Shown: positions 44,263 to 53,822, counted from the first letter of the stretch. The stretch is 64,000 nt of DNA from Bacillus sp. BHET2 (GCF_005938125.1 NZ_VCQN01000001.1:1488001-1552000), one strand, 5' to 3'. Notes: generated from the letters alone by a model not told the origin. A program made the numbers and translations.

Positions 44263-45357
44263 TTAATCTTTTTTGTTTTCTTTCCGTTCATGCTGATCAT
44301 GTTTCTTCTCATCTTTATTATCTTCACGTTCATGATGTCTATTGTCATTTCCCCTAGAGTGGGAGTTGTTCGATTCATTATGGGGAGATTTATTATGCTC
44401 TCTGTTAGATCTGTACTCAGACTCATCATTATGATTAGAAGAATTGCGGTTTTGAGACGGTATCGGCTTTTCTCTTGGTTTATTTTCTTGAGGATGAATC
44501 TTATCGTTGGTTCGATGATCTTCAGGCTTTACAGTTTTAGGTTTCTTTTCTTCCACAGGGGGATCCACCTTTTGCTCCTGAACCTTGGTGCGGTCATCCT
44601 TTTTATCCATTTCTGGGTTTGCTTTTTCTTCATCTACCACAGCATCTTCATGTTCTAGCGTCTTAGAAGGTTTTTTTACTTTCTTCTTATCTTCGCTTTC
44701 CTTAATGAAGGAACCAGCTGTCATTCCTTTTTCTGATGCTTCATCCCTAATTTCCGGGGAGGTTTCTTTCACGATAATATTTGCGTTATGTTCAAAGCGA
44801 AAGCCCTGAACAAACTCATTCAATTCATCTATTAAATCTCTTTCCCTTTGATGGTCCGAACCCTCGATAAAGGAAGAGGTAATCAAGACATTTTGATTGT
44901 CCTTTAAATATCCCATTTGTTCACTTAGCAAGAAGATCTTTTCTGTCACTTCGCTCACATCGTCATGTTCCCAGTCATTGAGCTCCTTTAAGAGCATCTC
45001 AGCATCCTCGTTGAAGGGTGTGATGCTAATTACCTGTTGTTCATGGTTCAAGGCTAATTCCATACTGGGGTTAATATCGACAGAAACATAGGCATATGCC
45101 TTGTTGTTCTGTAGAATAACGCTTGAAAACAAGGCAACAATGACGATCATAGCTGTTAAGATTGAAGTGGACACTTTCCAATTCCACCTGGAAATTGGTT
45201 TCGGTGCGACAGATTTGTTGGCAATCGGAAAGAAAGGAATCTCTTCACCGATAGCGTACTGTTGATCGAGCTGTTTTCTTCCTGTAAGAAATTCCCCTTC
45301 TGGTGTCATCATAACAAGGATATCCTGCTTGATTTCCATAATGATCCCTTTTTTCAT
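44263..45357 (-). CDS. rsgI: Anti-sigma-I factor RsgI
   Basis: A 364-residue single-pass membrane protein: an N-terminal cytosolic RsgI anti-sigma domain (about 1-55; ILVMMTPEGEFLTGRK), a membrane helix (about 64-84), an extracytoplasmic conserved RsgI domain (about 88-195; YAYVSVDINPSMELALN) and a long low-complexity tail rich in Lys, Glu, His and Asn. It holds SigI inactive until cell-wall or heat stress. The Lys/His-rich tail probably contacts wall polymers; that is inference. The start overlaps the sigI stop by four bases. Confidence 0.93.
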   Translation of the reverse strand: MKKGIIMEIKQDILVMMTPEGEFLTGRKQLDQQYAIGEEIPFFPIANKSVAPKPISRWNWKVSTSILTAMIVIVALFSSVILQNNKAYAYVSVDINPSMELALNHEQQVISITPFNEDAEMLLKELNDWEHDDVSEVTEKIFLLSEQMGYLKDNQNVLITSSFIEGSDHQRERDLIDELNEFVQGFRFEHNANIIVKETSPEIRDEASEKGMTAGSFIKESEDKKKVKKPSKTLEHEDAVVDEEKANPEMDKKDDRTKVQEQKVDPPVEEKKPKTVKPEDHRTNDKIHPQENKPREKPIPSQNRNSSNHNDESEYRSNREHNKSPHNESNNSHSRGNDNRHHEREDNKDEKKHDQHERKENKKD

Positions 45358-46109
45358 ATCTCTAACCGCCCTTTTAAGTAATCCCGTAAATACACATAAT
45401 CCCCTATAAGAATAAGCGAAATGGCAATAATATACTTCCTGTTTCGCTCGATCGTTTTTCTACTGACGTTTACCTTTTTCTCTAATCTTTTAATTGGTAA
45501 CCGTTTCTTATCTATAAGATAATTCAATAATTCGTTGGAGTTCACGACTGTTTTCGCAATGTCTATGGCATTCAACCTAGCATCTTCATGCTTAGGTGAT
45601 TGTTCAATCAGATCATTGAAGGATAATTTGAAGTGAGATAGTTGTTCTTTGAATGCACCTATCTCTTCACGTCTCATTTGTGCTTGCTTCTGTTTTCCGT
45701 ATTCTTCTACAGATACAATTTGATCGATGGTTAAACTTGTCTCTTCTTCACCATCTCCAGACAATGTCATATCCATGCTGACATCCTGTATTTTCCCATT
45801 TTTCCTGATATAATCGATAACTTTCCGTTTAATTATGACTTCAGAAAAACTGATGATGGAAGAGCCCCGTTCATGATTATATTTTAAGATAGCGTCATGA
45901 AAGGCAATCAGGCCGATGCTAAATTCATCATCACTTTCGTAAATATACCGTTTACAGACGGAAGACACCGTTTTTTTAATAAACGGTTTGTAGTCTTCAA
46001 GGACTGTATTCAGTAATTGTTCATCACCATTTTGTATTTGAATCGCCATTTCTTCCAACGATAGCTTCTTTTTTTGTTTTGCGAGTAAAAATAGTAATAA
46101 ATTTAGCAT
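45354..46109 (-). CDS. sigI: RNA polymerase sigma factor SigI
   Basis: A 251-residue sigma-70-like factor with the SigI-specific region 2 (DDEFSIGLIAFHDAILKYN, near residues 63-80, and IIKRKVIDYIRK). In B. subtilis SigI controls lytE, mreBH and wall-homeostasis genes under heat stress. The frame extends further upstream, but GGGGTGAG before the ATG at 46109 and the family-like MLNLLLFLLAKQKKK start decide it. It forms an operon with rsgI and follows the DUF5667 gene on the same strand, separated by a hairpin. Confidence 0.92.
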   Translation of the reverse strand: MLNLLLFLLAKQKKKLSLEEMAIQIQNGDEQLLNTVLEDYKPFIKKTVSSVCKRYIYESDDEFSIGLIAFHDAILKYNHERGSSIISFSEVIIKRKVIDYIRKNGKIQDVSMDMTLSGDGEEETSLTIDQIVSVEEYGKQKQAQMRREEIGAFKEQLSHFKLSFNDLIEQSPKHEDARLNAIDIAKTVVNSNELLNYLIDKKRLPIKRLEKKVNVSRKTIERNRKYIIAISLILIGDYVYLRDYLKGRLEI

Positions 46110-46174
46110 CAGTCTCACCCCGTCCTGCACACTATTATACTCATATGCTGTTGAATTTAAAAGGATAATAGTGA

Positions 46175-46201
46175 GGAAGGGGCTGATTTGGAACCCCTTC
46201 C
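46175..46201 (-). other. Hairpin between the DUF5667 gene and sigI
   Basis: GGAAGGGG / CCCCTTCC encloses an 11-base loop. There is no T-run on the minus strand, so partial readthrough into sigI-rsgI is likely; it may act as an attenuator or processing point. Confidence 0.5.
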
Positions 46202-46252
46202 TGACTGATGTGACAATAATTTTTCAGTCTCTACCTCTGAACGATCACCACT

Positions 46253-47524
46253 TTACTCTTTGTGATGCCCCTTACCATTTTCTTTCCCTTTTTCATTATT
46301 ATGCTGGCGCGCTTCTTTATCGTTTTTAGGGTGCTGTCTCTTTTCGTCTTTCTTCTCGTGCTGTGATCCTTTTGATTCTTCCTTCACATGTTTACGTACA
46401 TCTTTTGTTTCATGTTTCACTTCTTTATGTTGATCTTTCCATTCTTTTTTTGCTTCTTTTTTCTCTGTATGATGGTAGACATTTGCGGGGGTAGCCTTGA
46501 CTTCTTCTTGCATAATTTCTTCTTTTTCTTCTTTTTCGGTTACTTCTTTTGTGGTTTCTGTAGACTCATCAACCGCTTTGTCTGTAGTGTCTCCTGAATT
46601 AGGTGATTCTGAATCCTGATCCAAAGATGCAGATTCATCCACTTCTTGCTCATTTGATTTTTTCTCTTCTTTTTTATTCGCTTCTTTTGCTGCATTTTTT
46701 GCTGTTTTCTCTTCCAGCTTTGCAAGCTTTTCAGCTAATTTTATATAGCTTTTTTCAATATTTTTTTGTAGGGCTTCTTTTGCTTTAGGATTTTTGACTT
46801 TTTCTAAATTTGCTTTAAGAGATAAGATGTTGTGGGACATAAGTTCTTCTATGTCTGTCATTTCATCAGATGCTTCTTCTGTTTCTGTTTCCGTTCCTTC
46901 AGAAGTGGTGTTCCCTTCGATTTCAGAATCATCAGCCGTGGATTCTTTGTTAGTTGTTCCCTCAGTGTTCTCGTTCTTTTCCGTTTCTTCCTTCACTTCA
47001 TCTTTAGCATCAGAATCAGTTTCTGTCTCTTTCGAATCTTTGTCGGCATCATCATTCTCATTATCAGACCAATGGCCTTCAGATTGATCAATCATGTCAA
47101 TGGCTTTATTTAGAGCTTCAATAGCTTCTTCCTGCTTACCATCTTTAAACAACGCTTCTACTTCAGCCAATCTTTCTGCTGCATATTCCGCTAGTAATTT
47201 TGCTTCTTTGGCATCATCCATCGTAAAGGCAAGCTGAATTTTTTCAATTGCCAACTTAGCAAAATAGAAGAAATCACCAGGTAATAGTGAAGGTGTGTAT
47301 GCAGATCCCTGAAGTTTTTCAATTTCTTTTTTGGCTGATTCCATCATCGCTTCATCATTTACTGCAACATCCGTTTTAGAAGTAGTGTTTTGTTGCTCCA
47401 ATTTGATTGTGTCAAAGTTGTCATCGTTTGTATTCGCGAAAGCCATAGAGCTTGGAAAACTGATGGAACTGGCTACAAGAACAGCTAATGATGATTTCAT
47501 GATTTTTGATTGTTGTTTTTTCAT
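46253..47524 (-). CDS. Secreted DUF5667-like protein with acidic/basic tail
   Basis: A 423-residue exported protein: signal peptide (1-31, cleavage after AFA), a helical DUF5667-like domain (about 62-150; LLPGDFFYFAKLAIEKIQLAF), then about 270 residues of Glu/Thr/Ser/Lys-rich low complexity, ending in a Lys/His-rich basic tail similar in composition to the RsgI tail. GAGGTG precedes the ATG. It lies just upstream of sigI-rsgI and may be part of that transcription unit. The shared tail composition suggests a common wall-polymer interaction. No enzymatic motif is visible. Confidence 0.75.
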   Translation of the reverse strand: MKKQQSKIMKSSLAVLVASSISFPSSMAFANTNDDNFDTIKLEQQNTTSKTDVAVNDEAMMESAKKEIEKLQGSAYTPSLLPGDFFYFAKLAIEKIQLAFTMDDAKEAKLLAEYAAERLAEVEALFKDGKQEEAIEALNKAIDMIDQSEGHWSDNENDDADKDSKETETDSDAKDEVKEETEKNENTEGTTNKESTADDSEIEGNTTSEGTETETEEASDEMTDIEELMSHNILSLKANLEKVKNPKAKEALQKNIEKSYIKLAEKLAKLEEKTAKNAAKEANKKEEKKSNEQEVDESASLDQDSESPNSGDTTDKAVDESTETTKEVTEKEEKEEIMQEEVKATPANVYHHTEKKEAKKEWKDQHKEVKHETKDVRKHVKEESKGSQHEKKDEKRQHPKNDKEARQHNNEKGKENGKGHHKE

Positions 47525-47581
47525 ATGTACACCTCGGAAGTTTTATTGTATTTGGTCGATCGATCGCCTTAGTAAAGGAGT

Positions 47582-47611
47582 TACGTTTAAAGAACTTTTT
47601 TTGAGGGGGTT
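47582..47611 (-). promoter_or_regulatory. SigI-like promoter of the DUF5667 gene
   Basis: On the minus strand AAACCCCC (47612-47605) and CGTA (47585-47582) stand 19 bases apart, about 60 bases before the start codon. SigI promoters use an ACCCCC -35 and a CGAA or CGTA -10. Spacing is at the long end, so this is a candidate only. Confidence 0.45.
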
Positions 47612-47675
47612 TATCCAAAATTAAATTTCGGAAAAAAGTTCGAGGATTCACAAAATACGGAAAGGATTGTTGATT

Positions 47676-47713
47676 AAACCCAGTGGTAATACAGTTTGGG
47701 TTTTTATTTTTTA
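47676..47713 (+). terminator. Orphan plus-strand terminator-like hairpin
   Basis: AAACCCA / TGGGTTT stem with a 14-base loop, followed by TTTTATTTTTTAAG on the plus strand. No annotated plus-strand gene precedes it. Confidence 0.5.
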
Positions 47714-47770
47714 AGAATACCAGAAAACTGCTCGTGGGGGATGGAGGAACTAGAAAAGTCAATTTCAAGA

Positions 47771-47806
47771 AAAAAAGCTAACGCGAATAATTTCGCATTA
47801 GCTTTT
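47771..47806 (-). terminator. Terminator of ykoY
   Basis: AGCTAACGCGAA / TTCGCATTAGCT stem followed by TTTTTTTTC on the minus strand. Confidence 0.82.
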
Positions 47807-47815
47807 GATTCAAAT

Positions 47816-48583
47816 TTATTCAGTTTCAACATCTGTCTGTTTTGCTTTTCTTCTTGAAAGGAGATAGCCACCGACTGATAAAAGGATCAATACGCTCCAG
47901 AATACAAGCTTCCATCCTTTTGATTCAGGAAAATGATGAGTCAGGATTGCCACATCAGGATGAGCAAGTGTGAATACAGCAAGCTTCACCCCGACCCAAC
48001 CAACAATTAGGAATGCTGCAGATTCCAAAGTAGGGTATTTCTCCAATAATTTGACAAACCAGGTGGCTGCAAACCGCATAATAACCAATCCGATGACACC
48101 ACCAAGGAACATGACGATAAATTGACCACCATCAATTCCTCCTATATCAAACCAACCTGTAGGCTGAAGAGTGACGGCTAAAGCAACAGCCGCTAGCATG
48201 GAATCAACAGCGAATGCGATATCCGCAAGCTCCACCTTGAGGACCGTCGTCCAGAATCCTGATCCTTTTGCCGCTTCCGATTTTACAGCTCCCGTGTCTT
48301 TCCTCTTTTTCACAAAGTGGTGAATCGCCACATAGAATAAATATATCGCCCCAATAGCCTGAACCTGCCATACATTCACTAAGAACGAAATGAGAAATAG
48401 TGCAGCAAATCTAAATACAAATGCCCCCAAGAGACCATAAAAGAGTGCCTTTTTCCTCTGTTCGACTGGTAAATGTTTGACCATCACTGCCATGACAACC
48501 GCATTATCTGCAGCTAATATCCCTTCAAGTCCTACCAAAATCAATAGAACCCAACCATATTCCAATAACATCGAAGCATCCAT
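47816..48583 (-). CDS. ykoY: TerC-family manganese exporter YkoY
   Basis: A 255-residue membrane protein with seven predicted helices. The motif EGILAADNAVVMAVMVKHLP near residues 20-40 and ADIAFAVDSMLAAVA near 120 carry the acidic residues typical of TerC. B. subtilis YkoY (MeeY) assists Mn2+ efflux and metalation of secreted enzymes. A GGAGGG before the ATG at 48583 excludes the longer open frame. A yybP-ykoY Mn2+ riboswitch sits directly upstream, which confirms the assignment independently. Confidence 0.93.
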   Translation of the reverse strand: MDASMLLEYGWVLLILVGLEGILAADNAVVMAVMVKHLPVEQRKKALFYGLLGAFVFRFAALFLISFLVNVWQVQAIGAIYLFYVAIHHFVKKRKDTGAVKSEAAKGSGFWTTVLKVELADIAFAVDSMLAAVALAVTLQPTGWFDIGGIDGGQFIVMFLGGVIGLVIMRFAATWFVKLLEKYPTLESAAFLIVGWVGVKLAVFTLAHPDVAILTHHFPESKGWKLVFWSVLILLSVGGYLLSRRKAKQTDVETE

Positions 48584-48642
48584 ACCTTTTAGTCCCTCCC
48601 TATTTACATAGTTAGTTTTCCAATAGGCAAGAATTTTTATAA

Positions 48643-48790
48643 AACAAAAAGACCCTTGCCTAAATAAGGCAAAGGTCTTGCTTAGCATACGTATATGCCA
48701 ACAAAGCCGATGGTATACACCATGTATTGACGACTTTGTTTAGGTATGAAACCACCTATAGCTACTCCCCTTTGACAGGTAGAAAACGTT
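48643..48790 (-). promoter_or_regulatory. yybP-ykoY manganese riboswitch
   Basis: The minus-strand leader contains the class signature CAAAGGGGAGTAGCT (48774-48760), paired with a later loop around TACCATCGGCTTTGTTGG, followed by a terminator stem (AAGACCTTTGCC / GGCAAGGGTCTT and TTTTTG at 48680-48644). Mn2+ binding prevents the terminator, allowing expression of the exporter when Mn2+ is high. Confidence 0.92.
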
Positions 48791-48844
48791 AAATTGTATA
48801 CGTTCATTCTACCCCAAAAAGTTTTTTTCGTAAAGAATTAATAT

Positions 48845-49306
48845 TTATTTATAACGGATCATGATTGACCGGAAAAGCAGCCCAATCAGCACTCCTGGAA
48901 TGACAAATAAAATAGGTAAAAAAATTGGGCCAAAAAATTTCCCGAAAATATAAACCTTAGGAGAATACATCAAACCCACAGTCACGGTGTAGGCGGTCAT
49001 GACGAAAGGCAAAAAACTATATCTTTCTTCTTTTGTCCCAGCAACCTTATATGCATCCCACATAGCAAACATATATAGACAGGGGTAGAACATCAGCCAT
49101 TGGTAATCAATTACGGAAGCTGCTTTACGGGTTTCCCCTAAAAAGCTGTACATGATGCCAAGGTTGAAATTGCTCTGGACATTAATAATAATCTCAAGAA
49201 GTACAAACAGTGCTCCCTTAAACCACAAACCAACCAATAATTGAGGAAAACCTGGAAGAGCAATGCTCCATAATATTCCTTCTAACTTTGATATAGAAGA
49301 TTTCAT
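48845..49306 (-). CDS. Small membrane protein, unknown function
   Basis: A 153-residue protein with four predicted membrane helices (about 12-30, 34-52, 88-108 and 122-143). It starts MKSSISKLEGILWSIALPGFPQLLVG, resembling small Bacillaceae membrane proteins with no assigned role. AAGGGG supports the ATG at 49306. It is a single gene between the Mn2+ riboswitch region and the SDR gene. No terminator is clear on its strand. Confidence 0.68.
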   Translation of the reverse strand: MKSSISKLEGILWSIALPGFPQLLVGLWFKGALFVLLEIIINVQSNFNLGIMYSFLGETRKAASVIDYQWLMFYPCLYMFAMWDAYKVAGTKEERYSFLPFVMTAYTVTVGLMYSPKVYIFGKFFGPIFLPILFVIPGVLIGLLFRSIMIRYK

Positions 49307-49513
49307 GTGCACCCCTTAGGTAAGGTCGACCTTCTACACGGGACCATAAAAGTACATAGATGCAAATAATTATTTGTGTATTGGTTTTTGTATAGATTAA
49401 GGGACAATGACATCTCGAGATTCCTCCTATTGATGCTTCTCTCTTTATTTTTACCATATCTCTCCCAAATATTACGATTTTACATTTTTGAAACCTTTCC
49501 CCATTTTCGAACC

Positions 49514-50608
49514 TTAATAAATTTTCACATGCAATCCATCATTTGAGAAGTGTTCGAGGTAAAAGGAAACCATTTTTTCGATTTGAGTTGAAAGGGGCGG
49601 GCAGTAAATGCCGGATCCTTGTAAATCACGTTGAGCATGTTCACAATCGAATGATCCCTCCATTAAAAAATAGTCCAGAGCTTCCCGTTCCACTTTTAAA
49701 TAACGGCGGACAGATCGTAAACCAAGCGCCCAATAAGAAATGGCGAGAGGAATATTACCCTTAGGCTTCTTCTTGAACATATGCCAATAGATCTGTTCAT
49801 ACACCTCCCTTACCGTTAATGGATCTGGATCTGTAAGGTGATAAGTCTTCCCGGTTCCAACTTCTTCATGGCCGAGATGGATGGAAGCTCTCACTACGTA
49901 TTCAACCGGAACTATATTGATATGAGCCTTCCCCTCTCCAAGAAATGGAACCCAAGGCAGGAATGATAATCTCTTAAACATATTCATTATGAAGTATGGT
50001 CCATCAAACTTCACTGTTTCACCGGTTTTTGAATTTCCTTTTACAATGCCAGGACGGATGATTGTTATTGGGAGTTTATCTTTTGATCCGTCTACCAGAA
50101 CCTCGGCTTCATATTTTGTCTGTTCATAAAAATTATGAAAGCTTCGAGGAGAGATGAGTTCATCCTCCAAGAGTTTCCCTTTTCGTGCCCCTGATATGAA
50201 TGCAGTGGAAAAATACACGTATCGCTTTAATTGTCCGAGGGTTTCACAGAATGCATTGACCTGACGTGTCCCTTCCACATTTACCTTTTGTGCAAGTTCT
50301 TCTGGAACCGCTAAATCATAAATGGCGGCCAAATGCCAGACATAATCGATTGCATCACGCAATTCAACGATACGCTCTTGGGTCATACCGAGATTTGGTT
50401 GCGTGATATCCCCCTCAACCAATAGTAGTTTAGTCTCTGACATGTCATTCAGCTTCCTTACCCATTCTTTGGCCTGCTCTGTCATGGAGGTTAAATGTAG
50501 CAAGTATACTTTCGATGCCCTGCCTTGCCTCAATAGTTCTTCAACAACATTAAAACTTAAGAAACCTGGGAAACCAGTAATAAAATATGTTCTTTTTTCC
50601 ACATTCAT
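49514..50608 (-). CDS. Extended SDR, thioester-reductase-like
   Basis: A 364-residue extended short-chain dehydrogenase. The NAD(P) motif TGFPGFLS (near residue 10), the acidic DIT after the third strand, a YEQTKYEAE with the catalytic tyrosine and lysine (near 165), and the RPGIVKG segment match the NAD_binding_4 group that includes fatty acyl-CoA and thioester reductases. Substrate and product are unknown; a fatty-acyl or polyketide aldehyde is a guess. The ribosome binding site GGGAG is close to the ATG at 50608. It lies downstream of the RND gene on the same strand. Confidence 0.8.
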   Translation of the reverse strand: MNVEKRTYFITGFPGFLSFNVVEELLRQGRASKVYLLHLTSMTEQAKEWVRKLNDMSETKLLLVEGDITQPNLGMTQERIVELRDAIDYVWHLAAIYDLAVPEELAQKVNVEGTRQVNAFCETLGQLKRYVYFSTAFISGARKGKLLEDELISPRSFHNFYEQTKYEAEVLVDGSKDKLPITIIRPGIVKGNSKTGETVKFDGPYFIMNMFKRLSFLPWVPFLGEGKAHINIVPVEYVVRASIHLGHEEVGTGKTYHLTDPDPLTVREVYEQIYWHMFKKKPKGNIPLAISYWALGLRSVRRYLKVEREALDYFLMEGSFDCEHAQRDLQGSGIYCPPLSTQIEKMVSFYLEHFSNDGLHVKIY

Positions 50609-50660
50609 TCTCTCCCTGCTAAAAAGTATTGGATTTGCACACAAGTGCTGTTACAAAATA

Positions 50661-50726
50661 AGAGTTAACCTTCAACCTAAGGGACCCGTTCAAATGGTCA
50701 CTACTCAGCTTTTTCAGGTTAACTCT
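50661..50726 (-). other. Long hairpin between the RND and SDR genes
   Basis: AGAGTTAACCT (50661-50671) pairs with AGGTTAACTCT (50716-50726), with a weaker inner GGACC/GGTC stem. There is no T-run. It may partly terminate or separate the two genes. Confidence 0.4.
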
Positions 50727-50738
50727 GGCTGTAATCAA

Positions 50739-53700
50739 TTACTCTTTAAATGCAGATCTATTTCTCTTCATTCTTCTTGTTTCTTTATCAAAGAAGCTGT
50801 ACACAATAGGAATCACATAAATGGTCAACAGTGTACTACTGATCAACCCGCCAATTACTGCGATTCCCATAGGTTGATTAATTTCAGTACCTTCCCCAAG
50901 CCCAAGGGCCAGAGGCAACAAGCCAAGTATCGTTGTTAAGGCAGTCATAAATATCGGCCTTGCTCGGTCTTGCACTGCTTCGACTATGCTATCAAAACTG
51001 CTGATGCCAGCCTGCTTACGCTGATTAATGTAATCCACAATAACGATGGCGTTGTTGACTACGATCCCTGCCAGTACAATTACTCCAATAATTGCGGAAA
51101 TGCTGATAGGGGTTTGAGTAACTGCTAACGCGATCGCTACTCCGATAACCATGAGTGGGACCGTAAACATGATAACAAATGGATATTTAAATGACTCGAA
51201 TTGAGCCGCCATGACCATATATACAAGGACAATGGCAAGACCGAGCGCAAGGGCCATATCGTCAATTGAATCTTCGAGGAGCTCTCTGTCCCCACTAAAT
51301 GAAACCAGGGTCTCATTCGGGAGGTCCAATGATTCGATTCTTTCATCAACGGCTTTTGAGATTGCTCCCAGATTGGTCTCTGACGAATATTGCAGGGTGA
51401 ATTGAACTGCATGTTGCTGATCAATCCGCTGGATACTGACGGGACCATCTTCGATTGCGAAATCCACTACTGAATTCAATTGAATGTATTTTCCTTGTCC
51501 ATTTGGAATGAGGAGCTTCTTCAATGAATCAAGATTTTCAGTAATATTTCGATCATATTGAACAAGAACGTTGATAACATCAGAAGACTCCGTAACCATT
51601 TGAGTAGCCAATACACCTCGAGTAACATCTTGGACGAGCGTACCTATCTGAGCTGGAACCAGCCCTTGTTCAAGTGCTTTCTCTCGGTTTACCTTCATTT
51701 GCACTTCTTTCACCGTCTCCATCTGATCGGTCGTTACTTCAGACACATCATCCATGTCTTTCAAAGAAGCAAATAACGAATCGACCGATTTTTCCAATCG
51801 ATTCGGATCCGTGTCCCTCAGGTTAAACGTAAGAGTTTGAGGACTGGAACCTGATGTTGACTGAAGATTAAAGGAAACATCAGCTGACTTATTTACTTTT
51901 TGAGCGGCTTTTTCAATTTCCGGTTTCACTTCATCAGCAAAGCTGAATATCGATCTTTCCCTATCTTTTAAAGGTTTCATTTTGACATAAACTTCTGCAA
52001 TATTCCCTTTTGAACTTCCTCTAAAGGATTCTTCCTGAGTTGAACCAACCAAGCTTACAAAAACATCCACTTCTTTTTCCTTTTCTAATCTTTCTTCAAT
52101 TTCATTTACAACATGGTTTGTTTCATCAACAGAGGCCCCATTTTCTAATTCGACTCTCATATTGAAGAAACCTTCATCAGTAGGTGGTAAAAACTGTGTC
52201 CCAACTGTCGTGAGTCCAAGCCCACCTGCAACTAACGTAAGAGCAGTGATAAATAAGACGATGAACCGATGACGAAGAGCCCATTTGACAGAACGGGAGA
52301 ACGTGTTTCGGCTTTTAGAACGCCTTCGCTTCGCTTCTATATTCCCTTTAGGCTTCTTCAATAACCTACTCGCAAGCATCGGAATAACCGTCAATGCTAC
52401 AACAAGAGAGGCTAATAAACTAAACGAAATCGTTAAGGCAAATTCAGTAAATATCTCTCCTAGTAGTCCTGATATAAAAACAATGGGTAAAAATACTGCA
52501 ACTGTGGTTAAGGTAGATGCAGTGATGGCTCCCCCTACTTCTTTGGCACCGATAAGAGCCGCTTCCCTCGGGTTTTTCCCAAGTGAAAGATGGCGATATA
52601 TATTTTCTATCACGACGATAGCATTATCCACAAGCATTCCAATTCCAAGAGCCAAAGCTCCAAGCGTCATAATATTCAACGCAAAATCAGCAAAGAACAT
52701 TAAGACAAATGTAACGATAACAGAGTATGGAATCGCTACACCAATGATTAAAGGACTCTTAACATTCTTTAGGAATAAAAAGAGTACGAGCATGGCAAAC
52801 GCCCCACCGATCAATAGTGAATTAGCTATATTGCCAATCGCTTGAGTGATATAGTCACCCTGGTCGAAGAGAATGTCGGCTTTGATTGATTTGTATTGAT
52901 CTTGTTTAAGTAGGCGGTTAAGCTCATTTTGAAATGCTTTTGATACAGATGCTGTATTGGCGTCCGATTGCTGCAGAACACTAAAAAGTATGGCAGGCTC
53001 TTGATTTGCACGGGTAATCGTATTTGTATCCTGCTGTCTCTTCTCGACAGTTGCTACTTCTGATAGCGTCATTTTCTTACCGGTTTCTGGATTGACATTA
53101 AGAACTAACGCCTTTAACTCATCCACCGACTGCAGTTTGCTCAAAACGCGAGTGGTCAAGGTTTGTCCATCGGTTTCAATTGTATCTCCAGGCGCAGTCA
53201 CATTATTAGCTCGAATCGCTTGAATGATATCCTTTTGGCTTAGTCTGTTATCTTTCAGCTTCTGCTGATTTAATTCAATAACCACTTCATCCTTCAATGA
53301 GCCTGAAACGTTCACATTGGCTACGCCTTCAACCCTGGTTAGTTCCAGTTTCAAACTCTCGGAAAGTGTTTTTAAATTAGACTCTTTCCCCTCTTCCCTT
53401 AATGAGAATTGAATGATAGGAAACTGTGCGGGATCAAATTTAAGGAATCGTGGATTTTCCACACCGTCCGGGAGTGGGGTCTGGTCCAACCGTTGCAGGA
53501 CATCATTTTCGATGTCATCGATGGAGGTAGACCATGAAAACTCGAGGAGAATAAAGTTCGAACCTTCCCTGGAAGTGGACTGAATGTTTTTCATTCCCGG
53601 AAGAGTGGATAAGCTCTCTTCCAATGGCTTGGTGACTTTCTCCACCACTTCCTGAGGACCGGCACCAGGATAATTGGTCACGACGACCCCTACTGGCGGA

Positions 53701-53822
53701 TTCAGGTCTGGAATTAGTTTTAATGGTATTCTCAGGAGGGAAACTCCACCGAGAATAAGAATGAGAAGCATGGTTACAATGGTGAACACAGGACGCCTTA
53801 TGGAAAAATCACTTATCTTCAA
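50739..53822 (-). CDS. RND efflux transporter (AcrB/SwrC-like)
   Basis: A 1027-residue RND permease with 12 membrane helices arranged as two halves of one plus five, each with a large external loop. The N-terminus MKISDFSIRRPVFTIVTML and the proton-relay segment GMLVDNAIVVIENI near residue 393-406 are family hallmarks. Gram-positive relatives include SwrC (YerP), which exports surfactin and other amphiphiles. No membrane-fusion protein or regulator gene is adjacent. It starts at TTG 53822 behind GGGGAGG. Confidence 0.9.
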   Translation of the reverse strand: MKISDFSIRRPVFTIVTMLLILILGGVSLLRIPLKLIPDLNPPVGVVVTNYPGAGPQEVVEKVTKPLEESLSTLPGMKNIQSTSREGSNFILLEFSWSTSIDDIENDVLQRLDQTPLPDGVENPRFLKFDPAQFPIIQFSLREEGKESNLKTLSESLKLELTRVEGVANVNVSGSLKDEVVIELNQQKLKDNRLSQKDIIQAIRANNVTAPGDTIETDGQTLTTRVLSKLQSVDELKALVLNVNPETGKKMTLSEVATVEKRQQDTNTITRANQEPAILFSVLQQSDANTASVSKAFQNELNRLLKQDQYKSIKADILFDQGDYITQAIGNIANSLLIGGAFAMLVLFLFLKNVKSPLIIGVAIPYSVIVTFVLMFFADFALNIMTLGALALGIGMLVDNAIVVIENIYRHLSLGKNPREAALIGAKEVGGAITASTLTTVAVFLPIVFISGLLGEIFTEFALTISFSLLASLVVALTVIPMLASRLLKKPKGNIEAKRRRSKSRNTFSRSVKWALRHRFIVLFITALTLVAGGLGLTTVGTQFLPPTDEGFFNMRVELENGASVDETNHVVNEIEERLEKEKEVDVFVSLVGSTQEESFRGSSKGNIAEVYVKMKPLKDRERSIFSFADEVKPEIEKAAQKVNKSADVSFNLQSTSGSSPQTLTFNLRDTDPNRLEKSVDSLFASLKDMDDVSEVTTDQMETVKEVQMKVNREKALEQGLVPAQIGTLVQDVTRGVLATQMVTESSDVINVLVQYDRNITENLDSLKKLLIPNGQGKYIQLNSVVDFAIEDGPVSIQRIDQQHAVQFTLQYSSETNLGAISKAVDERIESLDLPNETLVSFSGDRELLEDSIDDMALALGLAIVLVYMVMAAQFESFKYPFVIMFTVPLMVIGVAIALAVTQTPISISAIIGVIVLAGIVVNNAIVIVDYINQRKQAGISSFDSIVEAVQDRARPIFMTALTTILGLLPLALGLGEGTEINQPMGIAVIGGLISSTLLTIYVIPIVYSFFDKETRRMKRNRSAFKE

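Noticed and set aside
46388-47113. Phe- and Ser-rich plus-strand frames opposite the DUF5667 gene
   Set aside because: They are shadows of the Glu/Lys-rich low-complexity tail on the other strand.
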